From: Fibrobacter succinogenes
GTDB lineage: Bacteria; Fibrobacterota; Fibrobacteria; Fibrobacterales; Fibrobacteraceae
Reading direction: 5' to 3'
Assembly (NCBI GenBank): GCA_902756345.1
Contig: CACVQR010000001.1
Coordinates: 310,001-374,000, forward strand
Length of the DNA: 64,000 bases
Made by a program: the position numbers and the translations under genes. This document shows positions 1 to 8,620 of this stretch, in pieces. The notes below the pieces were generated by a model. It was given only the letters and a program-made list of their open reading frames with translations. It did not search any database and was not told where the DNA came from. Within the stretch, counting starts at the first letter, position 1. Each line of letters starts with the position of its first letter.

Positions 1-994
1 TCGGATTGAAAATCTGGTTCGCCTCGTTCATCATGCCCCAGAAGGGCTGGTGGAAATACAGCGTGCATAGCGCAAAGAACGCCATAAAGATCTGCGCCAT
101 CGAAAGTACAATCAGGCTGTCTTTCTTAAGCAACTTGCCACTTACCGCAGAACCCAGCGCAAGGCCCAAGATAAAGGCCGAAAGCATCTGGTCAAAGCTA
201 TGGCTCGAAGACCCAAGCAACAGCGACAGCAAGCGAATCCAGACAATTTCATAGACAAACGAGGTAAGGCCCGTAATTGCCGCAATCCAGAACCAAGTGT
301 TCTTAGGTGGCATGGGCAACTTATGTTCGGCCACGTAATCTTCATCATGAAATTCGGGAGCGTCTTCATCTTTGGCCGGCACAGGAGACGTCGCAATACC
401 GATAAAGCTGAACACCGCCGCCAGCAAGAAGTTGATGGATGCAGCCACACACAAGGTCGCATGGTTACCAATCTCTGGAATCAAGAGATAGCTGGTCGCC
501 AAGATACCGATGGCAGAACCCAGGCTATTCGTAAAGTAAAGCATCGGGAGCGAAACTTCAGCACCGCTCTTGCGCATAAGACCCGCGGCAATGAAGGGGA
601 ACGTCATGCCCACCGCAATCGCAATCGGGAGAGTCGAACCTGTCGCAAGGGCGACCTTCGCCAATTCAGCCCCACGAGGCGTAAGGGAGGCTGTCCACGC
701 AGAATCGTAGAATATCCCGGTCAGCCAAATGTACAGCGGGTGGTATGCGACACCGCCAATACCGATAGCCAGTTCCACCAAGCCATACCCAAGGAGCGGG
801 CGCTTGGTTTTCTCGACCATCTTGCCTGCAATAAAGCTGCCTATGGCAAGGCCGCCCATATAAATGCAGAGCGTGAGCACCTGGCCGTAGCTAGAATGCC
901 CCAAGAAGAGTTTAAGGTATCGTGCCCACGAGCCTTCGTAAATGAGGCCCGCGAACCCGGACAGGGCAAACAGGAAATAGACTAGGATATTCAT
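1..994 (-). CDS. Spermidine synthase-like integral membrane protein, N-terminal part (C-terminus beyond window)
   Basis: The reading frame starts at the ATG at 994 and stays open to base 1, giving 331 visible residues. It begins MNILVYFLFALSGFAGLIYE and continues as a series of hydrophobic segments. Two related halves are visible: GFAGLIYEGSWARYL near residue 12 and GLTSFVYEIVWIRLL near residue 240. This duplicated xGxxxxxYExxWxR pattern is typical of the membrane part of fused MFS/spermidine synthase-like proteins, whose methyltransferase-like domain would follow outside the window. Substrate unknown. It lies 47 bases downstream of the PII-like gene and could share its transcript. Confidence 0.72.
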   Translation of the reverse strand, partial: MNILVYFLFALSGFAGLIYEGSWARYLKLFLGHSSYGQVLTLCIYMGGLAIGSFIAGKMVEKTKRPLLGYGLVELAIGIGGVAYHPLYIWLTGIFYDSAWTASLTPRGAELAKVALATGSTLPIAIAVGMTFPFIAAGLMRKSGAEVSLPMLYFTNSLGSAIGILATSYLLIPEIGNHATLCVAASINFLLAAVFSFIGIATSPVPAKDEDAPEFHDEDYVAEHKLPMPPKNTWFWIAAITGLTSFVYEIVWIRLLSLLLGSSSHSFDQMLSAFILGLALGSAVSGKLLKKDSLIVLSMAQIFMAFFALCTLYFHQPFWGMMNEANQIFNP

Positions 995-1041
995 ACCCTA
1001 ATAATAAAAAAAGTTATTAAGTTGTAAAAAACGACTCGGAA

Positions 1042-1446
1042 CTACTGCTGTTTTTCAGCGTTTTCGACGGCGACTTCGGCTTTTTCAGCCGCTTTTTCGG
1101 CAGCAACCTCGGCAGCCTTGATTTCGGCCTTCCACGGGGTAAGGCCTACCACGTTGTCGACCGGGAGCGAAAACGCGATTCCCTGGCCCATGGTGTCAAG
1201 TCCCGCCTTCTGGTAAAGAGCATGCAAAACGGCATCCTTGATCTTGGCGTCGACCAGAATCATGACGATTTCTTTTTCAGGCTGAATCGCGATATGGAAA
1301 AACGACTCGGCTTCCTTGTTCGCCGTACCGCGGGCATTCAGAATCGTACCGCCACGGGCACCGGCATCCTTCGCCGCTTCCATCACGGTTTCAGAGAATC
1401 CGGTATTCACAATACAAAAGATGACTTCGTGATTGAATCCGCTCAT
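1042..1446 (-). CDS. PII-like signalling protein with Ala/Glu/Lys-rich tail
   Basis: A 134-residue protein. Residues 1-105 look like a PII/GlnB-type ferredoxin-fold domain: hydrophobic strand at the start, GARGGTILNARGT loop, EKEIVMILV strand, and a GxGIAFSLPVDNVVGL end. The last 30 residues are almost only Ala, Glu, Lys and Val and probably form a free helix. The start overlaps the upstream PII-like gene by four bases (ATGA), so the two are likely co-translated. PII proteins bind nucleotides or metabolites and control a partner, often a membrane transporter; here the likely partner is the DUF1538 permease two genes upstream. The ligand cannot be read from sequence. Confidence 0.8.
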   Translation of the reverse strand: MSGFNHEVIFCIVNTGFSETVMEAAKDAGARGGTILNARGTANKEAESFFHIAIQPEKEIVMILVDAKIKDAVLHALYQKAGLDTMGQGIAFSLPVDNVVGLTPWKAEIKAAEVAAEKAAEKAEVAVENAEKQQ

Positions 1447-1856
1447 TTTTCGTTTCTCCGTACCGCATCGCGGTTGTCGCTTAAAAAGTTAAAGATGGAC
1501 TTGCCGATAATGCTTGCCATCGGAATCGTATAGGCAATGCCCTTGCCACCCACAATCGTATTGAATTTTTCGGCCAGACTTTCAAGAGCAGCCTGCAGCT
1601 GGTTTTCGCCAATCACGCTAATGATCACAGCGCGGTCCGAATCGGCAAGGCCCATGGCTGTCGCAATTTCACGCGGGGCTGTCCCTTGCCCGAACAACAC
1701 CATCTGCATGTTCACGCCAAAAGACTGGATGTGGTCCATGTAAAAGTCCGCCTTGGCACGGCCCACCACCGTAATCAAAATCTTGAGGCGGTTCATTGAG
1801 ACTTTAGCCCGGGTGCCACGCACGATTCTGTTTCGAATTCTTTTTTCGATTTCCAC
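1443..1856 (-). CDS. PII-like signalling protein
   Basis: The frame opens at a GTG at 1856, four bases after a GGGGA stretch, giving 137 residues; an internal ATG at 1796 would give 117. From residue 22 it reads as a PII-like fold: LKILITVVGRAKADFYMD, a loop around FGQGTAPRE, a VIISVIG strand and GGKGIAYTIPMASIIGK at the end. It differs in detail from the following PII-like protein, so the two could form hetero-oligomers or sense different ligands (inference). It starts eight bases after the DUF1538 permease gene ends. Confidence 0.8.
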   Translation of the reverse strand: MEIEKRIRNRIVRGTRAKVSMNRLKILITVVGRAKADFYMDHIQSFGVNMQMVLFGQGTAPREIATAMGLADSDRAVIISVIGENQLQAALESLAEKFNTIVGGKGIAYTIPMASIIGKSIFNFLSDNRDAVRRNEK

Positions 1857-1864
1857 AGCGTCCC

Positions 1865-3397
1865 CTACATAAAGTCAATAATCTGTTCATCGTCGGCATC
1901 TTGAATGCGACGCATCATCATGCGGTTACGGAGCGCCGTCGAAACGGTCGCCCTGAAACCGAGCACCTGTATCGTAATCAAGGGCGTCATCGCGACCATC
2001 GCGACAATACCGAAAGCATAATTCAAAATCGAATCGCCACCGTCACGCAGGCCCGCGCATGCACCAATCGCCAAGGGCAGAATAAAGCTAGAGGTCAATG
2101 GACCGCTCGCCACGCCACCCGAGTCAAACGCAATCGCGGTATAAAGCTTAGGCACAAAGAACGAAAGCCCGAGCGAAATAAAGTAACCCGGAATCAGGTA
2201 ATAAATAATCGGGAACCCGACAATAATGCGGATCATGGAAAGACCGATCGAAATACCGACGCCCACCGAAAGTGCAATCAGCATCGAGCGCTTGGTCACC
2301 AGGCCACCCGTTACTTCTTCGACCTGCTTGTTCAGCACGTGCACCGCCGGTTCTGCAAGCACCACCACCAAGCCAAGCACAAAGCCTGCCACCACAAGCG
2401 CACGTGGCATGGCACCCAGCTGCTTGCCCAGTTCAAAACCGATCGGCATGAACCCGACCGCCACCGCAGTCAAAAACACCACCAGGCCCACAAACGTGTA
2501 CACAATGCCGAACGCCATCGGAGTCAATTTGGACCAAGAAAGGCGAAGCACCGTAATCTGGAGCAGCATAAAGAATATCACAATCAAGCCAAGCGCCACA
2601 AGCACTTCTTTCGCAACGCCCAAAATGACCGGCAAGAAGTTCATGCCGAGACTTGCATCAATCGAATACGCCGATTCCGAAAGCTGGTACGTCAAATCTC
2701 CCTTCGAAAAAATCACGAGCCCCATGAGCGCAATAATCGGGCCCACCGAACAAAGCGCAATCAGGCCGAAGCTGTTTTCGTTTGCGTTTTTACCGCCAAT
2801 GGCTCCCGCCACACCCACACCGAGGGCCATGATAAAAGGAACCGTAATCGGGCCCGTGGTCACGCCACCCGAATCAAAAGCCAGCGGAACAAAGACATCT
2901 TTTCCAAAGGTGACCATGACCATGCCAAGCATGAACAACACGAGGTAGAAAAAGATGATGATAGTCGAAAGATCTTTCTTGAACACGATCTTGATAATCG
3001 AAAGCGCCAGGAAACAACCCACGCCAACACCAATTGTCGCGATCAAGAGAGTAGGCTCCACCGCCGCACGCACCTGCTCGGCAAGCACCGACAAGTCAGG
3101 CTCTGCAACCGTAATGAGCACACCCATCACAAAGCACACCGAAACAAGCAACTGCAGGCGCCTGGATTTGGCAAGGCCCGAACCCACATGTTCGCCCATC
3201 GGGGTCATGGCAAGGTCGGCGCCCAGGTTAAAAAGCCCGATGCCCACAATCAAGAAAATCGCACAAATAGAGAAAACAACAAGCTGTTTAAAGGACAATG
3301 ACACCAGCGGCGTGCACGACACCGCAAGCACAATCAGCGTGACCGGCAAAACCGAGCCAAACGCCTCCTTCAACTTGTCCAGCAAAATCTTAAACAT
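1865..3397 (-). CDS. DUF1538 family integral membrane protein (putative permease), internally duplicated
   Basis: A 510-residue, highly hydrophobic protein built from two homologous halves. The signature AFDSGGV occurs at residues 173 and 423, and VAEP/LAEP at 97 and 347, an exact 250-residue offset in both cases. This pattern, including GGVxxGPxT after each signature, is what I recognise as the DUF1538 family. The conserved acidic residues within membrane segments suggest transport of an ion or small solute, but the substrate is not established. It is the first gene of an operon with two PII-like genes, which suggests PII-type control of transport. Divergent from the sigma factor gene. Confidence 0.82.
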   Translation of the reverse strand: MFKILLDKLKEAFGSVLPVTLIVLAVSCTPLVSLSFKQLVVFSICAIFLIVGIGLFNLGADLAMTPMGEHVGSGLAKSRRLQLLVSVCFVMGVLITVAEPDLSVLAEQVRAAVEPTLLIATIGVGVGCFLALSIIKIVFKKDLSTIIIFFYLVLFMLGMVMVTFGKDVFVPLAFDSGGVTTGPITVPFIMALGVGVAGAIGGKNANENSFGLIALCSVGPIIALMGLVIFSKGDLTYQLSESAYSIDASLGMNFLPVILGVAKEVLVALGLIVIFFMLLQITVLRLSWSKLTPMAFGIVYTFVGLVVFLTAVAVGFMPIGFELGKQLGAMPRALVVAGFVLGLVVVLAEPAVHVLNKQVEEVTGGLVTKRSMLIALSVGVGISIGLSMIRIIVGFPIIYYLIPGYFISLGLSFFVPKLYTAIAFDSGGVASGPLTSSFILPLAIGACAGLRDGGDSILNYAFGIVAMVAMTPLITIQVLGFRATVSTALRNRMMMRRIQDADDEQIIDFM

Positions 3398-3498
3398 TTG
3401 CGGGAAATATAGAAAAACGCAAGAAAACGCACATTTTTATAATTATTTTTCTGAAAAACATGCAACCAGCAGGCATTCAGGTGCATCTAAAGGGTACA

Positions 3499-4041
3499 AT
3501 GGACGAAAAAGTGATACTTCAACACCTTAAAGGCGGCAGCCGCGAAGCGTTAAGCCTGCTTTGGCAGGCCCACAGCGCGAACGTGCTGAATTTGGCTTTT
3601 AGGATGATGAAGGACCGCGACGAGGCCGAAGACATTCTGATGGATGTCTTTGTGCAAGCCCCCAAAGCCGTCCAAGGCTTTCGAGGCGAATCGGCCCTCG
3701 GGACATGGCTTTATAGGCTCACGGTAAACGCCTGCCTCATGAAGCTGCGCGCCCAAAAGCGACACCGCGAACTCGAAGAAGAAAAGCTTGATGTCATTAT
3801 AGAAGAGGTACTTGGAAAAGACGACGCCAAAAACGAACACTTCGACGCAGAACTTCTAGAAAAGGGCCTAGCGGAACTCCCGGCAGAAACCCGCAGTATG
3901 CTCTGGCTCAAGGACGCCGAAGATTTGGACGTGAAGGACCTCGCCGAAATCTACGGGATGCCCGAAGGAACCATTAAAGCAAGGCTCAGCCGAGCCAGAC
4001 ACTTTGTAAGGGACTATTTAAAGGAGCGTAAACATGCTTAA
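3499..4041 (+). CDS. RNA polymerase sigma factor, ECF (sigma-70) family
   Basis: 180 residues from the ATG at 3499, preceded by AAAGGG seven bases upstream; an earlier ATG at 3460 lacks a ribosome binding site. Region 2 is seen in FRMMKDRDEAEDILMDVFVQ and GTWLYRLTVNACL, region 4 in MLWLKDAEDLDVKDLAEIYG followed by GTIKARLSRARHFVRDYL, the helix-turn-helix that reads the -35 element. There is no region 1 or 3, as usual for ECF factors. It overlaps the next gene by eight bases, which fits a sigma / anti-sigma pair. Confidence 0.9.
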   Translation: MDEKVILQHLKGGSREALSLLWQAHSANVLNLAFRMMKDRDEAEDILMDVFVQAPKAVQGFRGESALGTWLYRLTVNACLMKLRAQKRHRELEEEKLDVIIEEVLGKDDAKNEHFDAELLEKGLAELPAETRSMLWLKDAEDLDVKDLAEIYGMPEGTIKARLSRARHFVRDYLKERKHA

Positions 4042-4405
4042 CAAAATTGACTTTTCAAAGCTTGAAAGGCTTACCCCCCGGGAAGATTCCTGGGCAAAAG
4101 TCTGCGCCCGCCTGGACGTGGAAGCCTTGAATGCCCCCACAAAAAAGAATATCATTGCAATCAAGACTTGGTACAGCGCGATTCCGCTAGCCGCAAGTTT
4201 TGTGCTTGTGAGCCTGACTGCGATTTTGCCGTCTTTCACCAGCGACATTGAACAGGAAAATTCCGCTTCTACCGAATACGTTTCGATCAACAATTCCGCA
4301 CCGTCCGAAGTATTGAGCTGGTATTCTAGCCTCGGAAATTCCACCAGCGACGAATTCGAAACTCTGGAAGAAACTGTCGGCTTTAATTATTTAACCAAGG
4401 AGTAA
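4034..4405 (+). CDS. Small single-span membrane protein, probable anti-sigma factor
   Basis: 123 residues: a charged cytoplasmic N-terminus (about 1-45), one membrane segment (about 46-68, SAIPLAASFVLVSLTAILPS) and an acidic, Ser-rich outer tail. It overlaps the ECF sigma gene by eight bases. Position and topology suggest an anti-sigma factor, with the N-terminal part holding the sigma factor at the membrane. The zinc-binding HxxxCxxC motif of the ZAS type is absent, so family assignment rests on context. The outer tail ends four bases before the Cys-rich sensor gene. Confidence 0.6.
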   Translation: MLNKIDFSKLERLTPREDSWAKVCARLDVEALNAPTKKNIIAIKTWYSAIPLAASFVLVSLTAILPSFTSDIEQENSASTEYVSINNSAPSEVLSWYSSLGNSTSDEFETLEETVGFNYLTKE

Positions 4406-4409
4406 CCTT

Positions 4410-5072
4410 ATGAACGGAAACAAGCTCTTTATTGCAAGTATTATAGTGCTTACTCTCGCCTTAGGCTTTTTCGCCGGAAGGTTCTGCAATTTCAATTGTT
4501 GCTCTAGTAGCACAACCTGTTGTCAAAAGGGCGGTCCTTGCGCATGTTCGCAAGGTTTGCCTTGTGCCTGCGAAAAGAACGGACAGCCCTGCCATTGCCC
4601 GAACTGCGCAAAGCATGGTCACAAAGGCCCGCACGGCGACTTTGACAAGGGGCCGAAATTTAGGGGCAAGATGGACTTGGCCGCCATGGATTCCTTACTG
4701 CAGGTGACACCGGAACAGAAGGCTGCTATCGAAGCTAGCCGCGCTAAAGGTGATTCCATTTTCAGGGAACTCCGCAAGCAAAAGCACGAAGCCGAAAAGG
4801 CCCTGGGCGCCGCCCTTGAAAGCAAAGATGAAGTAAACATCGACGCCGCCAAGGCTCTGGTTCTCGAAGCGGACAAGGCTTTACTTGAGCACCGCGTCAA
4901 CGGGATACAGGCCCTTGCCGGAATCTTGACCGCCGAACAGCTTGAAAAGTTCAACGCCTTCCACAAGGAACAGATGAAAAACTTTAGGGAGCGCATGAAG
5001 AACGGACCGCACCGCGGTCCCCATGGCGGTCATGAACACGGCAACCCGCCTCCGATGCCTCCGCAAGAATAA
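4410..5072 (+). CDS. Cys-rich membrane-anchored Spy/CpxP-like protein, candidate periplasmic metal sensor
   Basis: 220 residues. A membrane anchor (about 5-22) is followed by twelve cysteines between residues 26 and 66 arranged as single and paired Cys (CC, CxC, CxxC), then a His/Gly stretch. Residues 90-195 are helical with two LTxxQ-like motifs (LQVTPEQKAAIE and ILTAEQLEKFNAFH), as in Spy, CpxP and the CnrX-type metal sensors. The tail is rich in His, Gly and Pro. With the sigma and anti-sigma genes this resembles cnrYXH-like systems in which a periplasmic metal sensor acts on a membrane anti-sigma factor. The dense Cys block in front of the Spy-like domain is unusual. Metal identity unknown. 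Confidence 0.7.
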   Translation: MNGNKLFIASIIVLTLALGFFAGRFCNFNCCSSSTTCCQKGGPCACSQGLPCACEKNGQPCHCPNCAKHGHKGPHGDFDKGPKFRGKMDLAAMDSLLQVTPEQKAAIEASRAKGDSIFRELRKQKHEAEKALGAALESKDEVNIDAAKALVLEADKALLEHRVNGIQALAGILTAEQLEKFNAFHKEQMKNFRERMKNGPHRGPHGGHEHGNPPPMPPQE

Positions 5073-5091
5073 TCTTTAATCCCTCAAAAAT

Positions 5092-5133
5092 ACAGAAAGT
5101 TCCCGACAATCGTGCCGGGGACTTTCTGTTTTC
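5092..5133 (+). terminator. Rho-independent terminator after the sigma factor operon
   Basis: ACAGAAAGTTCCC and GGGGACTTTCTGT form a long stem around a loop ending CGTGCC, followed by TTTCT. It lies 20 bases after the Cys-rich sensor gene. Confidence 0.8.
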
Positions 5134-5164
5134 TATTTATAATCTATTTCCTATTGTCGAATAA

Positions 5165-6274
5165 TCATTTCTTCATAAACGACAAATTTTGCGCCACACG
5201 GAAAATACCCTCGGCGCGATGCTTATTGCTGGCCGATTCTCCGTTGAGATTCTCCAGGAAACGAGTCAGTTCCAGCACGCCACCACCTTGCTTGAGCACA
5301 TACACGGAGCAAAGGGCGATTACGCCGAGAGAAGAATTGATGATATCAAGATCAGTACCCGCCAGCTGGAATGCCGCTAACTGGTATGCATCTTCCATAT
5401 TTCCTTTTATCATTCTGTCAATGTCGCCGAGAGTCGTAAATCCAAACGACACGAACACCGCCAAGAACCGCGAAAGCGACGTCTCGTGGATTTCGGCCTG
5501 GTTAATAGAGGCGATACGCTTATTCAGCGAATCGAAAGGACGAAGTTCCAAGTAGTTGCCAAAGGAATCGCCATTCAGTTCCACTTCGTCAAAACTGCCC
5601 GAACTTACCAGGGACTGGACCTGACGACGGTAATCGTTGATTCCCGAACGGATGAGGCAGAACTGTTCGTCGACTAGTTCCAACATTCCCGCGAGGCGGT
5701 TCAAATTGCGCAAGTATTCCTTGGGGACTTCAAAACCCGACTTGTAACCCGTATCGTGATCCAGCACCGACCACACATGCTGTAAGGCCGTGCGCATCTG
5801 CACCTCAAAACGAATCTCGTTCATTTGCGGAAACTCAGGATCAAAATACTTTTCTTTGGGCAAGCGACAAATATAATGCAGAGAATTGTAGCCGAAACTG
5901 TGAATTTCATGCATCTTACGTTTATCGATACTATTGCCCCAGTCAATTTCAAAAAGGCGACTCACGAGAGCGGCAACTTTATCGACTTCATCGCTATAGA
6001 AGGTAATAACGCGGACACCCAAAATATCCGTTAAGTCCGAAAGGGAATTGTACTTACCCGACTTACGTTCGAGTTTTCCTGCAAGGCTGTCTTCTGCCTT
6101 GACGCGCCCTTCGATGGCGTTGATGTATATCTTGTTTTCTTGGATGCTCTCGCGAAGAATTCGCTTGACGATGCGTAGTAGCTTCTCGAAGACGATGTGT
6201 TGTTCGCGGTACTCCTCCAGGATAAGCGTTTCCTTGGGGGGCAGGCCGTAGTCCTTGCTGATTACCTGTTCCAT
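5165..6274 (-). CDS. RelA/SpoT-type (p)ppGpp synthetase domain protein
   Basis: 369 residues from the ATG at 6274, seven bases after the HD hydrolase gene. The nucleotidyltransferase core lies at about 70-190: DILGVRVITFYSDEV, SFGYNSLHYI, IRFEVQMRTALQHVWSVLDHD and GYKS match the synthetase motifs (substrate-binding Gly-Tyr, catalytic Glu in the ExQxRT strand). No HD, TGS or ACT domain is fused, so it is a single-domain synthetase with a C-terminal extension of about 180 residues that I do not recognise. It probably makes (p)ppGpp or a related alarmone, or modifies RNA if it is a toxic-SAS type. The neighbouring hydrolase would reverse or restrain it. Confidence 0.85.
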   Translation of the reverse strand: MEQVISKDYGLPPKETLILEEYREQHIVFEKLLRIVKRILRESIQENKIYINAIEGRVKAEDSLAGKLERKSGKYNSLSDLTDILGVRVITFYSDEVDKVAALVSRLFEIDWGNSIDKRKMHEIHSFGYNSLHYICRLPKEKYFDPEFPQMNEIRFEVQMRTALQHVWSVLDHDTGYKSGFEVPKEYLRNLNRLAGMLELVDEQFCLIRSGINDYRRQVQSLVSSGSFDEVELNGDSFGNYLELRPFDSLNKRIASINQAEIHETSLSRFLAVFVSFGFTTLGDIDRMIKGNMEDAYQLAAFQLAGTDLDIINSSLGVIALCSVYVLKQGGGVLELTRFLENLNGESASNKHRAEGIFRVAQNLSFMKK

Positions 6275-6281
6275 GTCGTGT

Positions 6282-6845
6282 CTATTTTCCAAAGACTTTG
6301 TTGATAGTTTCTGCAAATTCATCGTAAGCGAAAGTTCCCTTGAGGCTAGCGAGTGCACGGGCAAGCCCGCGGAAATGCCATTCGTGCGAAGCCTTGTCCT
6401 TGACACAGAACAAGTCCCACACCTTGTCGCCAATCGCCTGGTAATCGCGGTAGATGGCGCGGATATTACTTAATTTATCTGCAATCGCTACGATTTTGAC
6501 TTCGTTAGTCGCCGAAGACAAGCGTTCAATCGCTTCTTCTTTGCGAAGGCGCCAACTTTCCTGACGGCTTTTGCCTTCAAATTCAATGTCGGATTCGGCC
6601 TCGACAAGTTCCGCAATGCGCTTGCCGAATTCCCGTTCCACGTCCTTGAGGGTAACCGCCGTATCTTCTACGGTATCATGCAATGCAGCGGCGGCCAGAA
6701 GTTCCTGGTCGCTTGTCATGGTCGCCGCAATCGAGACAGCCTCCATCGGGTGAACTATATACGGGAAACCCTTCCCCTTGCGTTCTGCACCCTGGTGCGC
6801 CTTGACCGCAAAAACAATCGCTTTGTCGAGAATTGATGTATCCAT
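6282..6845 (-). CDS. HD-domain alarmone hydrolase (SpoT/RSH-like, single domain)
   Basis: 187 residues from the ATG at 6845. Motifs of the RSH hydrolase domain are in order: AVKAHQGAERKGKGFPYIVH (His, Arg), ALHDTVEDT (the HD and the ED dyads that bind Mn2+) and VAIADKLSNIRA near residue 140. No synthetase, TGS or ACT domain follows. Predicted to remove the 3'-pyrophosphate from (p)ppGpp. It is the first gene of a two-gene operon with the synthetase and is divergent from pgi. The pair splits what is usually one bifunctional RSH protein; it could also be a toxic-SAS / antidote-hydrolase pair. Confidence 0.87.
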   Translation of the reverse strand: MDTSILDKAIVFAVKAHQGAERKGKGFPYIVHPMEAVSIAATMTSDQELLAAAALHDTVEDTAVTLKDVEREFGKRIAELVEAESDIEFEGKSRQESWRLRKEEAIERLSSATNEVKIVAIADKLSNIRAIYRDYQAIGDKVWDLFCVKDKASHEWHFRGLARALASLKGTFAYDEFAETINKVFGK

Positions 6846-6920
6846 GTCACTAAATGTATATAAAAATTTTTCTATTTTTACCCTCGCAACAAATAACCGC
6901 GCAGCGGAAAGGATTAATCT

Positions 6921-8540
6921 ATGTCGAAACTGACTGATTCTCAGGAATGGAAGGCCCTTGAGGCCCACGCCGAAGTCGCAAAGACCTGGCACATGAAGGA
7001 ACTCTTCGCGAAGGACCCGGCTCGCGCCGAAAAGTTCAGCGCCGAAGCCTGCGGCCTCTTCCTGGACTACTCCAAGAACATCATTACCGACGAAACCATG
7101 GCCAAGCTCCAGGACCTCCTGAAGTCTGCCGGTTTCGAAGACATGCGCCGTAAGTACTTTGCCGGCGAAAAGATTAACACCACCGAAAAGCGCGCCGTGC
7201 TCCACACCGCTCTCCGCTACAAGGGTAACGATCCGATTTGCGTCGACGGCAAGGACGTGATGCCCGAAGTTCGCGCCGTGCTCAAGCACATGGAAGAATT
7301 CACGAAGCTCGTGCGTACCGGCAAGTGGAAGGGCCACACCGGCAAGTCCATCAAGTACGTGGTGAACATCGGTATCGGCGGTTCCGACCTCGGTCCGGTG
7401 ATGGTGACCGAAGCCTTGAAGCCGTATGCCGACAAGCCGGCTGCTGGCGAATACTCTCCGGAAGTCTACTTCGTTTCTAACATCGACGGCACCCACATGG
7501 CCGAAACGCTCAAGAAGGTGAACATCGAAGAAACTCTCTTCATCGTTGCTTCCAAGACCTTCACCACTCTTGAAACCATGACGAACGCCGAAACCGCCAA
7601 GGCTGCCGTTCTCAAGGCATTTGGTGGCGACGAAAAGTCCATTGCCAAGCACTTCGTGGCACTTTCCACCAACACCGAAGCCGTGTCCGCCTTCGGTATC
7701 GACACCGCCAACATGTTCGAATTCTGGAACTGGGTGGGTGGCCGTTACTCCCTGTGGTCTGCCATCGGTCTTTCGATTGCGCTGCGCATCGGTTTCGACA
7801 ACTACATGAAGCTCCACCAGGGCGCCTACGAAATGGATCAGCATTTCAAGACCGCTCCGGTCGACAAGAACCTCCCCGTTATCCTCGCCCTCATCGGCGT
7901 GTGGTACAATAACTTCTTTGGCGCTTCCAGCTACGCCATGCTCCCGTACGACCAGTATCTGCACCGCCTTGCCGCCTATTTCCAGCAGGCCGACATGGAA
8001 TCCAACGGCAAGACCGTTGACCGCGACTCCAAGCGCGTGAACTACCAGACCGGCCCGATCCTCTGGGGCGAACCGGGTACCAACGGCCAGCACGCCTTCT
8101 ACCAGCTGATCCACCAGGGCACCAAGATGATTCCTTGCGACTTCATCGCCCCGGCCAACAGTCACAACAAGATTGGCGATCATCACCAGAAGCTGCTCTC
8201 CAACTTCTTTGCGCAGCCCGAAGCCTTGATGAACGGCAAGACCCTCGCCCAGGCTCAGGAAGAACTCCGCAAGGAAGGCAAGAGCGAAGAAGAAATCGCA
8301 TTCCTCGCCCCGCACAAGGTGTTCGAAGGCAACAAGCCGACCAACTCCATCATGATGGACTACGTTTCTCCGGAACAGGGCGTGATCTGGAACATCAACA
8401 GCTACGACCAGTGGGGTGTTGAACTCGGCAAGCAGCTCGCGAAGAAGATCCTCCCGGAACTTGCCAAGGCTGACGCTGAACTGAACCACGACAGCTCTAC
8501 CAACGGGCTCATCAAGTGGTACAAGGCTCATCAGAAGTAA
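6921..8540 (+). CDS. pgi: Glucose-6-phosphate isomerase
   Basis: 539 residues, usual length for the long bacterial enzyme. It interconverts glucose 6-phosphate and fructose 6-phosphate in glycolysis. Hallmarks: [15 protein letters not shown], the phosphate-binding [29 protein letters not shown] and [12 protein letters not shown]. The ATG at 6921 follows AAAGGA with good spacing. It is a monocistronic, strongly codon-biased gene. The complementary strand is almost free of stops, a by-product of that bias, not a gene. Confidence 0.97.
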   Translation: MSKLTDSQEWKALEAHAEVAKTWHMKELFAKDPARAEKFSAEACGLFLDYSKNIITDETMAKLQDLLKSAGFEDMRRKYFAGEKINTTEKRAVLHTALRYKGNDPICVDGKDVMPEVRAVLKHMEEFTKLVRTGKWKGHTGKSIKYVVNIGIGGSDLGPVMVTEALKPYADKPAAGEYSPEVYFVSNIDGTHMAETLKKVNIEETLFIVASKTFTTLETMTNAETAKAAVLKAFGGDEKSIAKHFVALSTNTEAVSAFGIDTANMFEFWNWVGGRYSLWSAIGLSIALRIGFDNYMKLHQGAYEMDQHFKTAPVDKNLPVILALIGVWYNNFFGASSYAMLPYDQYLHRLAAYFQQADMESNGKTVDRDSKRVNYQTGPILWGEPGTNGQHAFYQLIHQGTKMIPCDFIAPANSHNKIGDHHQKLLSNFFAQPEALMNGKTLAQAQEELRKEGKSEEEIAFLAPHKVFEGNKPTNSIMMDYVSPEQGVIWNINSYDQWGVELGKQLAKKILPELAKADAELNHDSSTNGLIKWYKAHQK

Positions 8541-8547
8541 GTTGAAT

Positions 8548-8615
8548 GTCATTGCACTTCGTGCATGACTGCGTCGGTTATCCAATGCGTGTGCAAGCAC
8601 CCGCGCTGTATAACC
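8548..8615 (+). repeat. Two-hairpin dispersed element, copy 1 (pair with 36576-36647)
   Basis: Starts seven bases after the pgi stop. Hairpin 1: GTCAT-TGCAC-TTC-GTGCA-TGAC. Hairpin 2: outer arms GGTTAT and ATAACC around inner GTGC-AA-GCAC. The second copy keeps the folds but changes both arms (see findings), which points to selection on structure. Confidence 0.55.
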
Positions 8616-8620
8616 TAGCA

